Of a stretch of DNA of 64,000 nt, positions 33,758-43,550 are shown one piece after another. This stretch comes from Micromonospora purpureochromogenes. GTDB lineage: Bacteria > Actinomycetota > Actinomycetes > Mycobacteriales > Micromonosporaceae. The stretch covers positions 2,852,001 through 2,916,000 of the forward strand of contig NZ_LT607410.1 of assembly GCF_900091515.1 (NCBI RefSeq), given 5' to 3'. Every line of letters starts with the position of its first letter. Within the stretch, counting starts at the first letter, position 1. The notes below the pieces were generated by a model. That model was not told the origin of the DNA. It was given only the letters and a program-made list of their open reading frames with translations, and searched no databases. Both the position numbers and the translations under genes were made by a program.

Positions 33758-34460
33758 CCATGCTGCGGTGCCGAGGCCGGGTAGATCATCAGTTGCCTTG
33801 GCGTTAGCCACAGCGCTGATCGTTCGTTCGATGCGGTCCGGGGCGAAGGCGGAGGCCAGCCAGGTGTCGAGCGGATCGGTGAGGGCGTCCTCCCGCAGGT
33901 AGACGTTGCGGGGGTGCGCGACCCGGTTGACGAGGGCGTATTCCTGGGGGAAGCGGTAGCGGTAGTACGCGTGCGCTCGCAGGCGGCGCAGTAGATCAGG
34001 CCGCGGAAGACGTACGGGTTGCGGGTGCGCTGCCTGGTTCTTTCGCCGTCGGTTCTTTGCCGACGCCGGCTGAGGAGAGCCTGCGCTTCTTCGAAGGTCG
34101 CGTCGTCGATGAGCGATGGGTGGGTGATTTCCTTGGAGACCACCCACTTGTCGCGGGGGTTCCACCGCATGGCGCCGGTGTGGCCCATGGCGACGTCATC
34201 GACGTCGAGGAGTACTTCGTCCGTACGTTGCTTGTTCCAAACCCCGTGTACCGGGGGTTGGTGAGGATGACGCGGACGGCGCTCTTGGACCAGGCGATGC
34301 CGCTGCGGTGCGGACTGCGGGCGCGGTCGTGCGCCGAGGGGCAGGGCACGTGGTTGGCGGTAAGGCCTTCGGCGATGGTGAAGAGTCCGTCGCGGGCGAG
34401 AAACTCGTCGAAGATTCGGCGCACGACCGGAGCGGTCTGGTCGTCCAGCGCGCCACCGTC
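33758..34460 (-). pseudogene. Decayed large serine recombinase, copy 2
   Basis: Three frames are needed: QTAPVVRRIFDEFLARDGLF, then SAVRVILTNPRYTG, then RDKWVVSKEITHPSLIDDAT and YVFRGLIYCAACE, then YYRYRFPQEYALVNRVAHPR and TDPLDTWLASAFAPDRIERT. The catalytic N-terminus and the C-terminal coiled coil are missing. The end passes directly into the attachment repeat. Protein similarity to copy 1 is high throughout, so both elements had related integrases. Confidence 0.85.
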
Positions 34461-34529
34461 AGTTCGCTCTGTCTGGGTGGCGGTGTTGGTTGGTGTCAGG
34501 GCCGGCCGTCGAGCGGTAGTCGGTGACGG

Positions 34530-34665
34530 CGAGGCAGAGGCGTGGAGCTGTAGCGCCAGCGAGCCAACGGCTCCACCGCCGAGGCCAAGGCCCTCGCCAC
34601 GAAGATCGAAGCGGACCGGGCCGCCGAGGTGCAGGCCCTGCAACTCCTGACCGCGCACTTCCGGC
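34530..34665 (+). pseudogene. C-terminal remnant of a DUF305-like protein
   Basis: The plus strand reads RQRANGSTAEAKALATKIEA then DRAAEVQALQLL, matching the end of DUF305 (AKALAxxIxxxQxxEIxxM). A stop codon precedes it and no His/Met cluster remains. DUF305 proteins are often found with copper genes. The remaining ~325 bp before the carboxylase gene contain CCAAAA-CTTTTGG at about 34840 but no gene. Confidence 0.45.
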
Positions 34666-34989
34666 CGGCGACGCCCTCGTTGGAGGCGAGCGCCGGCCGG
34701 GCCTTGAGCCGTCTGGGGCGGGGACGAGGGGGCGTCGCCGGCTTGCTTGCGCCAATTGCCGCCGGCGTCGGCGGCGACGGGCGGCCGGGGCGATTGCCGT
34801 CGGGTCGTGGTCGAGGGGCCGAACCGGCGGTGCGGGGACCAAAAACTTTTGGTGGTTTCCTACAAATGACGGGTGGGTGGTTCGGTGATAGCGCCATGGC
34901 GCTCCCGGCCGGCAGGCGGAAGGGTAACCACTGCCGGGAGCCGTCGTCTCGCGGCGCACGCCATGGGTCTACCAAAAGGGGTCAATCGG

Positions 34990-37900
34990 GTGTTCAACCG
35001 TGTCGCCATCGTCAACCGTGGTGAGGCTGCCATGCGGCTCATCCACGCGGTCCGAGAGTTGGCTGCGGAGACCGGCGTCCCGATCGAGACCGTCGCCCTG
35101 TACACCGACGTCGACCGCACCGCGACCTTCGTGCGTGCGGCGGACATCGCCTACGATCTCGGTCCGGCGTCCGCCCGCCCGTACCTCAATCTGGTGGCGC
35201 TGGAGCGCGCGCTGACGGAGACCGGGGCCGACGCCGCGTGGGTCGGCTGGGGTTTCGTCGCCGAGGATCCGGCGTTCGCGGAGCTGTGCGAGAAGATCGG
35301 GGTCACCTTCGTCGGGCCGAGCGCGGAGGCCATGCGCCAGCTCGGCGACAAGATCGGCGCGAAGCTGATCGCCGAGGAGGTCGGTGTGCCGGTCGCGCCG
35401 TGGAGCCGCGGTGCCGTCGGGACTGTGGATGCCGCCCGGGCGGCGGCGGCCGAGATCGGCTACCCGCTGATGCTGAAGGCGACCGCGGGCGGTGGCGGGC
35501 GCGGCATCCGCGTGATCAGGAACGAGGACGAGCTCGCCGACGCGTACGAGCGCACCAGTCAGGAGGCGGCGCGGGCGTTCGGCAGCGGCGTCGTGTTCCT
35601 GGAGCGCCTGGTCACCGGGGCCCGGCACGTCGAGGTCCAGGTGATCGCCGACGGGCAGGGCACCGCGTGGGCGCTCGGTGTCCGCGACTGCTCGGTGCAG
35701 CGACGCAACCAGAAGGTCATCGAGGAGTCGGCGTCGCCGGTGCTCAGCCCGGCGCAGGCAGCCGAGCTCAAGGCGTCGGCCGAACGGCTGGCCGTGGCGG
35801 TCGGTTACCGCGGCGCGGCGACCGTCGAGTTCCTGTACCACCCCGGCGACGGGGTGTTCGCGTTCCTCGAGGTCAACACCCGCCTGCAGGTCGAGCACCC
35901 GATCACCGAGTTGACCACCGGGTTCGATCTCGTCAAGGCGCAGCTGCACGTCGCCTCCGGTGGGCGACTCGACGGCGAGCCGCCGGCGGAGCGCGGGCAC
36001 GCCATCGAGGCCCGGCTGAACGCCGAGGACCCCGACCGCGACTTCGCGCCGTCGCCGGGTCGTATCGCGCGGCTGGACCTGCCCACCGGCCCGGGGATCC
36101 GGGTGGACACCGGCGTCAGCGAGGGTGACACCATCCCGGCCGACTTCGACTCGATGATCGCCAAGATCATCGCGTACGGCCGCGACCGCCACGAGGCGCT
36201 CGGCAAGCTGCGCCGGGCGATGGCGAACACCACGGTGATCATCGAGGGTGGGGCGACGAACAAGAGCTTCGTCCTCGACCTGCTCGACCAGCCCGAAGTG
36301 ATCGACGCCAGCGCGGACACCGGCTGGATCGACCGCGTCCGAGGCGAGGGCAGGCTCGTCGCGCACCGGCACTCCGCGGTCGCGCTGGCCGCCGCCGCCA
36401 TCGAGGCGTACGAGGAGGAGGAGCGCGTCGAGCGGCAGCGGCTGCTGTCGACGGCGTCCGGCGGGCGCCCGCAGGTGCAGCACCGCAGCGGCCGGCCGCT
36501 CGACCTCAAACTGCGCGGCGTCACCTACCGCATGCGCGTGGCGCGGGTCGGCGCGCACCGGTTCCGCGTCGGCATCGAAGCGGGCTCCGCCGTACGCACC
36601 GCCGATGTCGAGCTCGACCGCTTCGACCGGCACACCGGCCACATCGTCGTCAACGGCTCCCGGTACCGCCTGCTCACCGGCACCCACGGGCCCACCCACC
36701 TGGTCGAGGTGGACGGCGTGACGCACCGGGTCAGCCGCGACGAGGGCGGCGTCGTCCGTTCCCCCATGCCCGCGCTGGTCGTCGCCACGCCACTGCAGGC
36801 CGGCGACGAGGTCGAGGCGGGCGCGCCGGTGCTGGTGCTCGAAGCCATGAAGATGGAGACGGTGCTGCGGGCGCCGTTCCGGGCGCGGCTGAAGGAGTGC
36901 GCCGTCGCCGTGGGCAGCCAGGTGGAGGCCGGTGCGCCGCTGCTGCGGCTGGAGCCACTCACCGACGGGGCCGCCGAGACCGCGAGCGGCCCGGCCGCCG
37001 TTCCCGTCGAGCTGGACCTGCCCGCCGCGTCCCAGGACGTTCCGGCGTACCGGCGCAGCAGGCGCGGCCAGGAGGACCTGCGCGGCCTACTGCTCGGCTT
37101 CGACGTCGACCCGCACGACGACCGTCGAGTGCTCGACGATTACCTCACCGCGCGGCGGGCGGCCACCGAGGACGGCCACCGGCCCCTGGCCGAGGAGCTC
37201 GACCTGGTCACCGTGTTCGCCGACCTCACCGAGCTGAGCCGCAACCGGCCGACGGGCGAGGACGGCGACGGCCACGTCTACAGCGCCCGCGAGTACTTCC
37301 ACACATACCTGCAGAGCCTCGACATCGAACGGGCCGGCCTGCCCGGTTCGTTCCAGGCCAGGCTCGCCAAGGCGCTCGGGCACTACGGGGTCACCGACCT
37401 GGAGCGCTCTGCCGAGCTCGAAGCCGCCGTGTTCCGGATCTTCCTCGCCCAGCAACGGGCGTCCGCCGACGCCACGGTCGTCGCGACGCTGCTGCGCGCG
37501 TGGCTGCGGGAGCCGCCGCCGGACGAGACGCTGCGCGAGCCCGCCGGCCTCGCGCTGGAGCGGCTGGTGGCCGCGACGCAGGTCCGCTTCCCGGTGGTCG
37601 CCGACCTCGCCCGCGGCGTGGTGTTCGCCTGGTTCGCCCAGCCGCTGCTGCGCCGCAACCGCGCCCGCGTTTACGCCCAGGTCCGGGGCCACCTTCGTCA
37701 GCTGGACGCGCACCCGGACGCGCCGGACCGCGCCGAGCGCATCGCCGAGATGGTACGCAGCACCGAGCCGCTGGTCCGGCTGCTCGGCCAGCGGCTCGTG
37801 CGCGACCACCTCGACAACACGGTCATGCTGGAGGTGCTGACCCGGCGGTACTACGGCAACAAGGCGCTCACCAGCGTGCGTGCCCGCGCGGTCGCCGGCT

Positions 37901-40446
37901 GCCGGTTCGTGGTCGCCGAGCGCGCGGACTCCAGCGTGGTCTCCACCGCGGTGCGCTTCGACGCGCTGGGCAGCGCGCTGCGCGGGCTCGCCGAGCTGGC
38001 CGGCGACGAGGACGCCGTCGACGCCGACATCTACCTCGGCTGGGAGGACCAGCCGGAGGACTTCGACGCGATGGCTGCCGCGCTGCTGGAGGTCATCACC
38101 GCGCACCCGCTGCCGCGGGTCCGCCGGCTCACCACCACCGTCGCGGGTCGCGGCGGCGCGGTGATGCACCACCACTTCACCTTCCGCCCGTCGGGTACGG
38201 GGATCACCGAGGACCGGCTGATCCGCGGCCTGCACCCGTACATCGCGCAGCGGATGCAGCTGGAGCGGTTGCACAAGTTCGACCTGACCCGGCTGTCGTC
38301 GTCGGACGAGGAGGTCTACCTCTTCCAGTGCGTGGCGCGGGAGAACCCGTCCGACGAGCGCCTCGTCGCGTTCGCCCAGGTGCGGGACCTGACCGAGCTG
38401 CGCGAGCAGGACGGTCGGCTGGTCGCGCTGCCGACCACCGAGGACGCCATCGCCGCCTGCCTCGACTCGATCCGCCGCGCCCAGTCGCGCCGACCGTCGA
38501 AGACGCGCTTCACCACCAACCGGATTGTGGTCTACGTCTGGCCGCCGAGTGAACTCACCCGCGAGGAGATGGAGATGATCGCCGGGCGCGTGCGCCCGAC
38601 GACGGCGGGCGCCGGGCTGGAGGAGATCCTGTTCATCGCGCGGCAGCGCGACCGCCGGACCGGCGAGCTGACCAAGATTGCCGTACGGATCTTCTTCGAC
38701 GCCGCGGGCGGCGCCGAGCTGACCGTCGGCGAACCGCCGGTCGAGCCCGTCGAGCCGCTCGACGAGTACCGGCTGAAGGTGCTGCGCGCGAGCAGCCGCA
38801 ACACGGTGTACCCGTACGAGCTGACCGGCCTGCTCGGGGACTTCGTCGAGCACGACCTCGACGACCACCACGCGCTGGTGCCGGTGGACCGGCCGAGGGG
38901 GCGCAACAGCGCCGCCATCGTCGCCGGGGTGGTCACCACGCCGACCGCGCGGCATCCGCAGGGTGTCGCCCGGGTCGTGCTGCTCGGCGACCCGACGAAG
39001 TCGCTGGGCGCCCTGTCGGAGCCGGAGTGCCGGCGCGTGATCGCCGCGCTGAACCTGGCGGAGCGGATGCGGTTGCCGCTGGAGTGGTGGGCGCTGTCCG
39101 CCGGGGCCCGGATCTCCATGACCTCGGGCACCGAGAACATGGACTGGGTGGCCGCGGCGCTCAAGCGGATCGTCGAGTTCACCCAGGCCGGCGGTGAGAT
39201 CAACATCGTCGTCGCGGGCATCAACGTGGGCGCGCAGCCGTACTGGAACGCCGAGGCGACGATGCTCATGCACACCCGGGGCGTCCTCGTGATGACGCCG
39301 GAATCGGCGATGGTGCTCACCGGCAAGCAGTCGCTCGACTTCTCCGGTGGGGTGTCCGCCGAGGACAACTTCGGCATCGGCGGCTACGACCGGGTGATGG
39401 GACCGAACGGGCAGGCGCAGTACTGGGCGCCGAACCTGACCGCCGCGCGGGACGTGCTGATGTCGCACTACGACCACACGTACGTCGCGCCCGGCGAGGA
39501 GGCGCCGCGTCGGGCGACCACCACCGACCCGCTCGATCGTGACATCTCCGACTTCCCGCATGCCGTGGCCGGCAGCGACTTCACCACCGTCGGCCAGATC
39601 TTCTCCGCGGAGGCCAACCCGGAACGCAAGAAGCCGTTCGACATCCGGACCGTGATGCGGGCGCTCTCCGACCAGGACCACCCGGTGCTGGAGCGCTGGG
39701 CGGGCATGGCCGACGCGGAGACTGCGGTGGTGCAGGACGTACACCTCGGCGGCATCCCGGTGTGCCTGCTCGGCATCGAGTCACGAGCCGTGCCACGGCG
39801 CGGCTTCCCGCCCACCGACGGCCCGGACACCTACACGGCGGGCACGCTGTTCCCGCGGTCGTCGAAGAAGGCGGCGCGGGCGATCAACGCGGCCAGCGGC
39901 AACCGGCCGCTGGTGGTGCTGGCGAACCTGTCGGGCTTCGACGGCTCACCGGAGTCGATGCGCAAGCTGCAGTTGGAGTACGGCGCCGAGATCGGCCGGG
40001 CGATCGTGAACTTCCGCGGGCCCATCGTCTTCTGCGTGATCTCGCGGTACCACGGCGGCGCGTTCGTGGTGTTCTCGAAGGCGCTGAACCCGAACATGAC
40101 GGTCCTCGCGCTGGAAGGCTCGTACGCCTCGGTCCTCGGCGGCGCCCCCGCCGCCGCGGTGGTGTTCTCCGCCGACGTCAACGCCCGCACGGCGGCCGAC
40201 CCCCGGGTGCGGGACCTGGAGGCCCGCGCTGCGGCCGCGGCCGGCACCGCACGCGCCGCGTTGACCGCGGAACTCGACGAGCTGCGCTCCTCGGTGCGCG
40301 CGGAGAAGCTCGGCGAAGTTGCCACGGAGTTCGACCGCGTGCACAACATCCAGCGCGCCGTCGAGGTCGGCTCGGTGGACGCCGTCATCCGCGCCGCCGA
40401 GCTGCGTCCGCGCATCATCGACGCCATCGAGTCGCGCCTGCTTTGA
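34990..40446 (+). CDS. Single-chain biotin-dependent acyl-CoA carboxylase (BC-BCCP-central-CT)
   Basis: An 1818-residue fusion. Residues about 1-450 are biotin carboxylase (VNRGEAAMRLIHAVREL, ATP-grasp loop KATAGGGGRGIRVI, HVEVQVIADG, EVNTRLQVEHPITE). The biotin site EAMKMET puts biotin on Lys621. About 640-1280 is an all-helical central region like that of eukaryotic acetyl-CoA carboxylases. About 1280-1810 is the carboxyltransferase (SGARISMTSGTENMDW, then GGYDRVMGPNGQAQYW). It carboxylates acetyl- or propionyl-CoA; which one cannot be told. I chose GTG 34990, which follows AAGGGG and begins the homology; ATG 34963 is possible. It is monocistronic with a terminator after it. Confidence 0.93.
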   Translation: MFNRVAIVNRGEAAMRLIHAVRELAAETGVPIETVALYTDVDRTATFVRAADIAYDLGPASARPYLNLVALERALTETGADAAWVGWGFVAEDPAFAELCEKIGVTFVGPSAEAMRQLGDKIGAKLIAEEVGVPVAPWSRGAVGTVDAARAAAAEIGYPLMLKATAGGGGRGIRVIRNEDELADAYERTSQEAARAFGSGVVFLERLVTGARHVEVQVIADGQGTAWALGVRDCSVQRRNQKVIEESASPVLSPAQAAELKASAERLAVAVGYRGAATVEFLYHPGDGVFAFLEVNTRLQVEHPITELTTGFDLVKAQLHVASGGRLDGEPPAERGHAIEARLNAEDPDRDFAPSPGRIARLDLPTGPGIRVDTGVSEGDTIPADFDSMIAKIIAYGRDRHEALGKLRRAMANTTVIIEGGATNKSFVLDLLDQPEVIDASADTGWIDRVRGEGRLVAHRHSAVALAAAAIEAYEEEERVERQRLLSTASGGRPQVQHRSGRPLDLKLRGVTYRMRVARVGAHRFRVGIEAGSAVRTADVELDRFDRHTGHIVVNGSRYRLLTGTHGPTHLVEVDGVTHRVSRDEGGVVRSPMPALVVATPLQAGDEVEAGAPVLVLEAMKMETVLRAPFRARLKECAVAVGSQVEAGAPLLRLEPLTDGAAETASGPAAVPVELDLPAASQDVPAYRRSRRGQEDLRGLLLGFDVDPHDDRRVLDDYLTARRAATEDGHRPLAEELDLVTVFADLTELSRNRPTGEDGDGHVYSAREYFHTYLQSLDIERAGLPGSFQARLAKALGHYGVTDLERSAELEAAVFRIFLAQQRASADATVVATLLRAWLREPPPDETLREPAGLALERLVAATQVRFPVVADLARGVVFAWFAQPLLRRNRARVYAQVRGHLRQLDAHPDAPDRAERIAEMVRSTEPLVRLLGQRLVRDHLDNTVMLEVLTRRYYGNKALTSVRARAVAGCRFVVAERADSSVVSTAVRFDALGSALRGLAELAGDEDAVDADIYLGWEDQPEDFDAMAAALLEVITAHPLPRVRRLTTTVAGRGGAVMHHHFTFRPSGTGITEDRLIRGLHPYIAQRMQLERLHKFDLTRLSSSDEEVYLFQCVARENPSDERLVAFAQVRDLTELREQDGRLVALPTTEDAIAACLDSIRRAQSRRPSKTRFTTNRIVVYVWPPSELTREEMEMIAGRVRPTTAGAGLEEILFIARQRDRRTGELTKIAVRIFFDAAGGAELTVGEPPVEPVEPLDEYRLKVLRASSRNTVYPYELTGLLGDFVEHDLDDHHALVPVDRPRGRNSAAIVAGVVTTPTARHPQGVARVVLLGDPTKSLGALSEPECRRVIAALNLAERMRLPLEWWALSAGARISMTSGTENMDWVAAALKRIVEFTQAGGEINIVVAGINVGAQPYWNAEATMLMHTRGVLVMTPESAMVLTGKQSLDFSGGVSAEDNFGIGGYDRVMGPNGQAQYWAPNLTAARDVLMSHYDHTYVAPGEEAPRRATTTDPLDRDISDFPHAVAGSDFTTVGQIFSAEANPERKKPFDIRTVMRALSDQDHPVLERWAGMADAETAVVQDVHLGGIPVCLLGIESRAVPRRGFPPTDGPDTYTAGTLFPRSSKKAARAINAASGNRPLVVLANLSGFDGSPESMRKLQLEYGAEIGRAIVNFRGPIVFCVISRYHGGAFVVFSKALNPNMTVLALEGSYASVLGGAPAAAVVFSADVNARTAADPRVRDLEARAAAAAGTARAALTAELDELRSSVRAEKLGEVATEFDRVHNIQRAVEVGSVDAVIRAAELRPRIIDAIESRLL

Positions 40447-40457
40447 TCCCTGCCCGG

Positions 40458-40485
40458 CCGGGGACTTCCACCAGGGAGTCCCCGG
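40458..40485 (+). terminator. Carboxylase terminator hairpin
   Basis: CCGGGGACTTCC pairs with GGGAGTCCCCGG (one G-T pair) around ACCA, 12 bp after the stop codon. No T-tract follows. Confidence 0.8.
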
Positions 40486-40551
40486 TCTCCCGCCGGGGTG
40501 ACGTCTCCGCCGCCCGCGGTTGACCGCCTGCAGCAGGGAGGTGGAGGACAG

Positions 40552-40745
40552 TCTCGTTGCTCTGGTGTGGTGCCGATGACGGTAGTGGCGCGGCTCGGCT
40601 CATCCGGCGCGGGCTGTCTCCCGACTGCGAAGAGATCGGCTTCAGCGCGAGCGCGTTCGGCCTGGGTCTGAGAGATCCAGTTGATTACCACCGCGGGGTC
40701 CGCTCCGGCGTCGAGGGCGGCGCGGTAGCGGATTTCGGCGGACAC
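40552..40745 (-). pseudogene. Serine recombinase remnant, copy 3
   Basis: The minus strand reads RYRAALDAGADPAVVINWIS, QTQAERARAEADLFA and then scraps of the coiled coil, corresponding to copy 1 positions about 6940-7080. Nothing upstream of this part survives. It lies just beyond the carboxylase terminator. Confidence 0.75.
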
Positions 40746-40871
40746 CGCTGACCGTCGCCGACCTGACGGCCGGGCTCGTCCCCAGCGCTGGCGCGGCGTC
40801 GCCGGCGGTCCCGGGCCAGGGGTAGGGGCGGGGTCGCCGGCCGCACCCCGCCCCGTCCCGCCCGCCGCCGC

Positions 40872-40925
40872 TACGGCTTCAGCACGACCTTCACGCAGTC
40901 CTCCTGCTTGTTCTTGAAGGAACAG
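40872..40925 (-). pseudogene. 3' scrap of a zinc-dependent alcohol/formaldehyde dehydrogenase
   Basis: The minus frame ends FKNKQEDCVKVVLKP and stop, the closing residues of class III-like alcohol dehydrogenases. About 18 codons are recognisable, so the call rests on a short match. Confidence 0.35.
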
Positions 40926-41012
40926 CGGCAGCACCGCGCCGCGGAGGTCCCGCCGGACAGGGCCGGAGGTCGTGAGCCGGCTTCCATCCACGCCTCGCCA
41001 CCAGCATCCCGG

Positions 41013-43550
41013 TCACCGGTCGAGCGCGGCGGCCAGGCGCCGGGCCTCGGTGACCAGCCGGCTCGACCCGCCGCGCGCGGCGACCTCGGCCAGCCCGGGC
41101 ACGTCGATCCGGGCGCCGGCCGCGCCCGCCGTCTCCGCCGCCAGGGTCAACAGGTCCGGGGTGCCGCGCGGGGCCTTCGGCGCCGCGAGCAGCGCGGGCA
41201 ACGCGGCGGCGAGCAGGCGCCAGGTGCTGAGCGGGGCACCGGCGGCGGCCGCGTCGCGCAGCGGCTGCAGGGTGCGGGTCAGCGTGAGGTCACCGACGGC
41301 GGCGAGGGCGCCGAGGTGGGCCCCGACCGTGGGGGCGTCCAGGTCGCCGGCGGCGGCCAGCATCAGCAGGGCGTCAACGGCGGCGACCCGGTCGGACTCG
41401 TGCCGGGCACCCAGGCCGTACGCGAGGGCGAGGTCGACGGCGGGACCGCCGTCGCCGCCGCACTCGGCGAGCAGCGGCAGGATCGCGGCGCCGCCGGACA
41501 GGTCCTGGTCGGCGCCACTGGCGATGTCGGGCAGCGCGTACGCCGCGACCAGTCCCCGGTAGCCGGGCAGCACGGCCGGCCAGAGCAGGGCCGCGCCGCC
41601 GACGTAGCTGTCCACGGATCCGGCCGGCACGGTGAGCAGGCCGAACGGGTCGTCGACGCCCTCCGGCGGGCTGACCAGCACGTGCGTCCGCTGCCGGGGC
41701 AGGTGCTCGTACCCCCAGTAGTGGCCCTGTCGGTGCTCGCTACGGGGCAGCGTGACCACCTGCTGGTCCGGGGTCGGCAGGCCGCCGGCGCGCAGCCATC
41801 CGGCGAGCCGGTTACCGGCGGGCGTGCCGAGCGCCGCCGCCCTGGCCGCGAGGGGCTCGTCGACCCGCGCGGGCAGCCGCAGCAGGGCCTGCGTCAGGTC
41901 CACCTCCCACGCGCCGCGCTCGCCGAGCCGGGTCAGGCGGTCGTACAGCACCTCCGGGTCGATGGCACCGCTTGCCCTGGTCGGGGCCGCGAGCAGACCG
42001 GGGTGCTGGGGCGGGCCGACGCGGTCACCGATCTCGGCCAGCCGGGCGCGCAGCAGCCGGTGCGGCGGGGGTACCCGTGGATCGAGGGACGGTCCGCCCG
42101 GCGTGCGGCGACGCAACGCCGCCAGCATCGCGGCCCACCGTCCCCGCCGTACGCCCCCCTCGACCGGGTCGGCCGCCGCGTGCAGCACCCCGCCGAGGAG
42201 ACCGCACAGGCAGCACGGATCCCACGGGTGCTCCTCCGCGCCGGCGCGGTGCCGCCGCAGCACCGGAATCAGGGCGTCTTTCAGCCGGGCCCGGTCGCCA
42301 CCGGCGAGCCGGACCACTGCGTCGAGGACCCGTTCCAGACCGGACGCCGTCGTGGGGCCGCCGAGCAGGGAGGCGGCCTCCTCCGCCAGCTCGTCCGGGT
42401 CGGTGATGGCCGGGGGCGCGGGCAGCGGGCCGGCCGGTGGCGGCAGGTCGTCGCCCACCGCACCGACCACGACCCGCGGGGCGACCACGTGCCCGTGCCG
42501 GGCGGCCAGCGTGCCGGCCCGGTCGCGGACGTCCGCCGCCGGGTGGTCGACCGCTGTCGCGATGACCTCGGCGATCTCCGCCGCCCGGTCGGGGTGCCGG
42601 CGGGCGAGCTGGTCCAGCCAGCCGAGCTGGGCGCGGACCAGCGCCTTGTCGGGCCGGACGAGGACGGCCCGCGACGCGTCGAGCAGCCCCTCGACCTCCA
42701 CGCCGTCGAGAGCCCGCAGCGTCTTCTGCGCCATCGACGCCACGGACCCGGGGGCGTCGGCGAGCAGGCGCAGGTAGTCTCCGCGATGCCGGTCGACCTC
42801 GCTGGCGGTGGGCTCCAGCAGGGCGTGCAGGGTGACGAACGCGCGTAACGCGGCCGGCCGGTCGCCGCGCAACAGCCGGCTCACGCAGCCGTCGAGCAGC
42901 ATCGTCCGGTCCAGGCGGCCCTCGCCGGCCAGTCGCGCCAGCGCGCGCGGCAGGGCGAGCTTCTCGTCGGTCATGAACTCGTCGAAGGACATCCGCGTCC
43001 CGGCGCCGTCCACCTCGAACAGGCGCGGCACCAGGGCGTCGAGGAACACGTCCGCCCGGAGCCGGTCCACCAGCGGGACCGGTCGCTGCCACTCCGGCGG
43101 CCACGCCATCAGGGCGAGCCAACCCTCCACGAACTGGTCACCGGTGGGCGGTGCCGCCTTCTCGGCGGTGAGCATCTCGGCGACGAATCCCCAGCCGTCC
43201 ATCGGGTCGTCCCGGCGGAGCCGGTCCGCCAGCCGGTATGCCAGCTCGGCCAGCCAGGGCACCCCGCGCGTCCGCGCGACCTGGACCACCAGCCCGGCGT
43301 CGGCGCCCCGCAGCGACACGTTCCGCCGGCCGAGCAGCTCGGCCGCCGTGGCGGCGGTGGGCAGGCACCCGACCGCGGCCACCGCCAGGGCCGTCGCCTC
43401 GGTGTTCCACCACCAGTTGTCGCGCCGCCGGCGCACGTGGGCCACCAGCCCGTCGGCGAACGACCGCCGCCCCTGGTCGTCGAGGCCGGTGACCGCGTCG
43501 ACGGCCGCGCCGATGTCGCCCCGGACCAGGAACTCGAACGGATCGGTCAC
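41013..43550 (-). CDS. DUF6493 family protein, partner of the SWIM protein
   Basis: An 845-residue, Ala/Leu/Arg-rich, mostly helical protein with repeat-like ~40-residue units (for example VDALLMLAAAGDLDAPTVGA). This suggests a HEAT-like solenoid. No catalytic motif is visible. GTG 43550 overlaps the TGA of the SWIM gene (GTGA), so translation is coupled and the two should act together in equal amounts. The frame is open further upstream but antisense-like. DUF6493 proteins are known only as conserved actinobacterial partners of SWIM zinc-finger proteins. Confidence 0.82.
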   Translation of the reverse strand: MTDPFEFLVRGDIGAAVDAVTGLDDQGRRSFADGLVAHVRRRRDNWWWNTEATALAVAAVGCLPTAATAAELLGRRNVSLRGADAGLVVQVARTRGVPWLAELAYRLADRLRRDDPMDGWGFVAEMLTAEKAAPPTGDQFVEGWLALMAWPPEWQRPVPLVDRLRADVFLDALVPRLFEVDGAGTRMSFDEFMTDEKLALPRALARLAGEGRLDRTMLLDGCVSRLLRGDRPAALRAFVTLHALLEPTASEVDRHRGDYLRLLADAPGSVASMAQKTLRALDGVEVEGLLDASRAVLVRPDKALVRAQLGWLDQLARRHPDRAAEIAEVIATAVDHPAADVRDRAGTLAARHGHVVAPRVVVGAVGDDLPPPAGPLPAPPAITDPDELAEEAASLLGGPTTASGLERVLDAVVRLAGGDRARLKDALIPVLRRHRAGAEEHPWDPCCLCGLLGGVLHAAADPVEGGVRRGRWAAMLAALRRRTPGGPSLDPRVPPPHRLLRARLAEIGDRVGPPQHPGLLAAPTRASGAIDPEVLYDRLTRLGERGAWEVDLTQALLRLPARVDEPLAARAAALGTPAGNRLAGWLRAGGLPTPDQQVVTLPRSEHRQGHYWGYEHLPRQRTHVLVSPPEGVDDPFGLLTVPAGSVDSYVGGAALLWPAVLPGYRGLVAAYALPDIASGADQDLSGGAAILPLLAECGGDGGPAVDLALAYGLGARHESDRVAAVDALLMLAAAGDLDAPTVGAHLGALAAVGDLTLTRTLQPLRDAAAAGAPLSTWRLLAAALPALLAAPKAPRGTPDLLTLAAETAGAAGARIDVPGLAEVAARGGSSRLVTEARRLAAALDR

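Noticed and set aside
34969..39744. Long minus-strand frames of 585 and 885 codons
   Set aside because: They are antisense to the carboxylase gene, which has full domain content on the plus strand.
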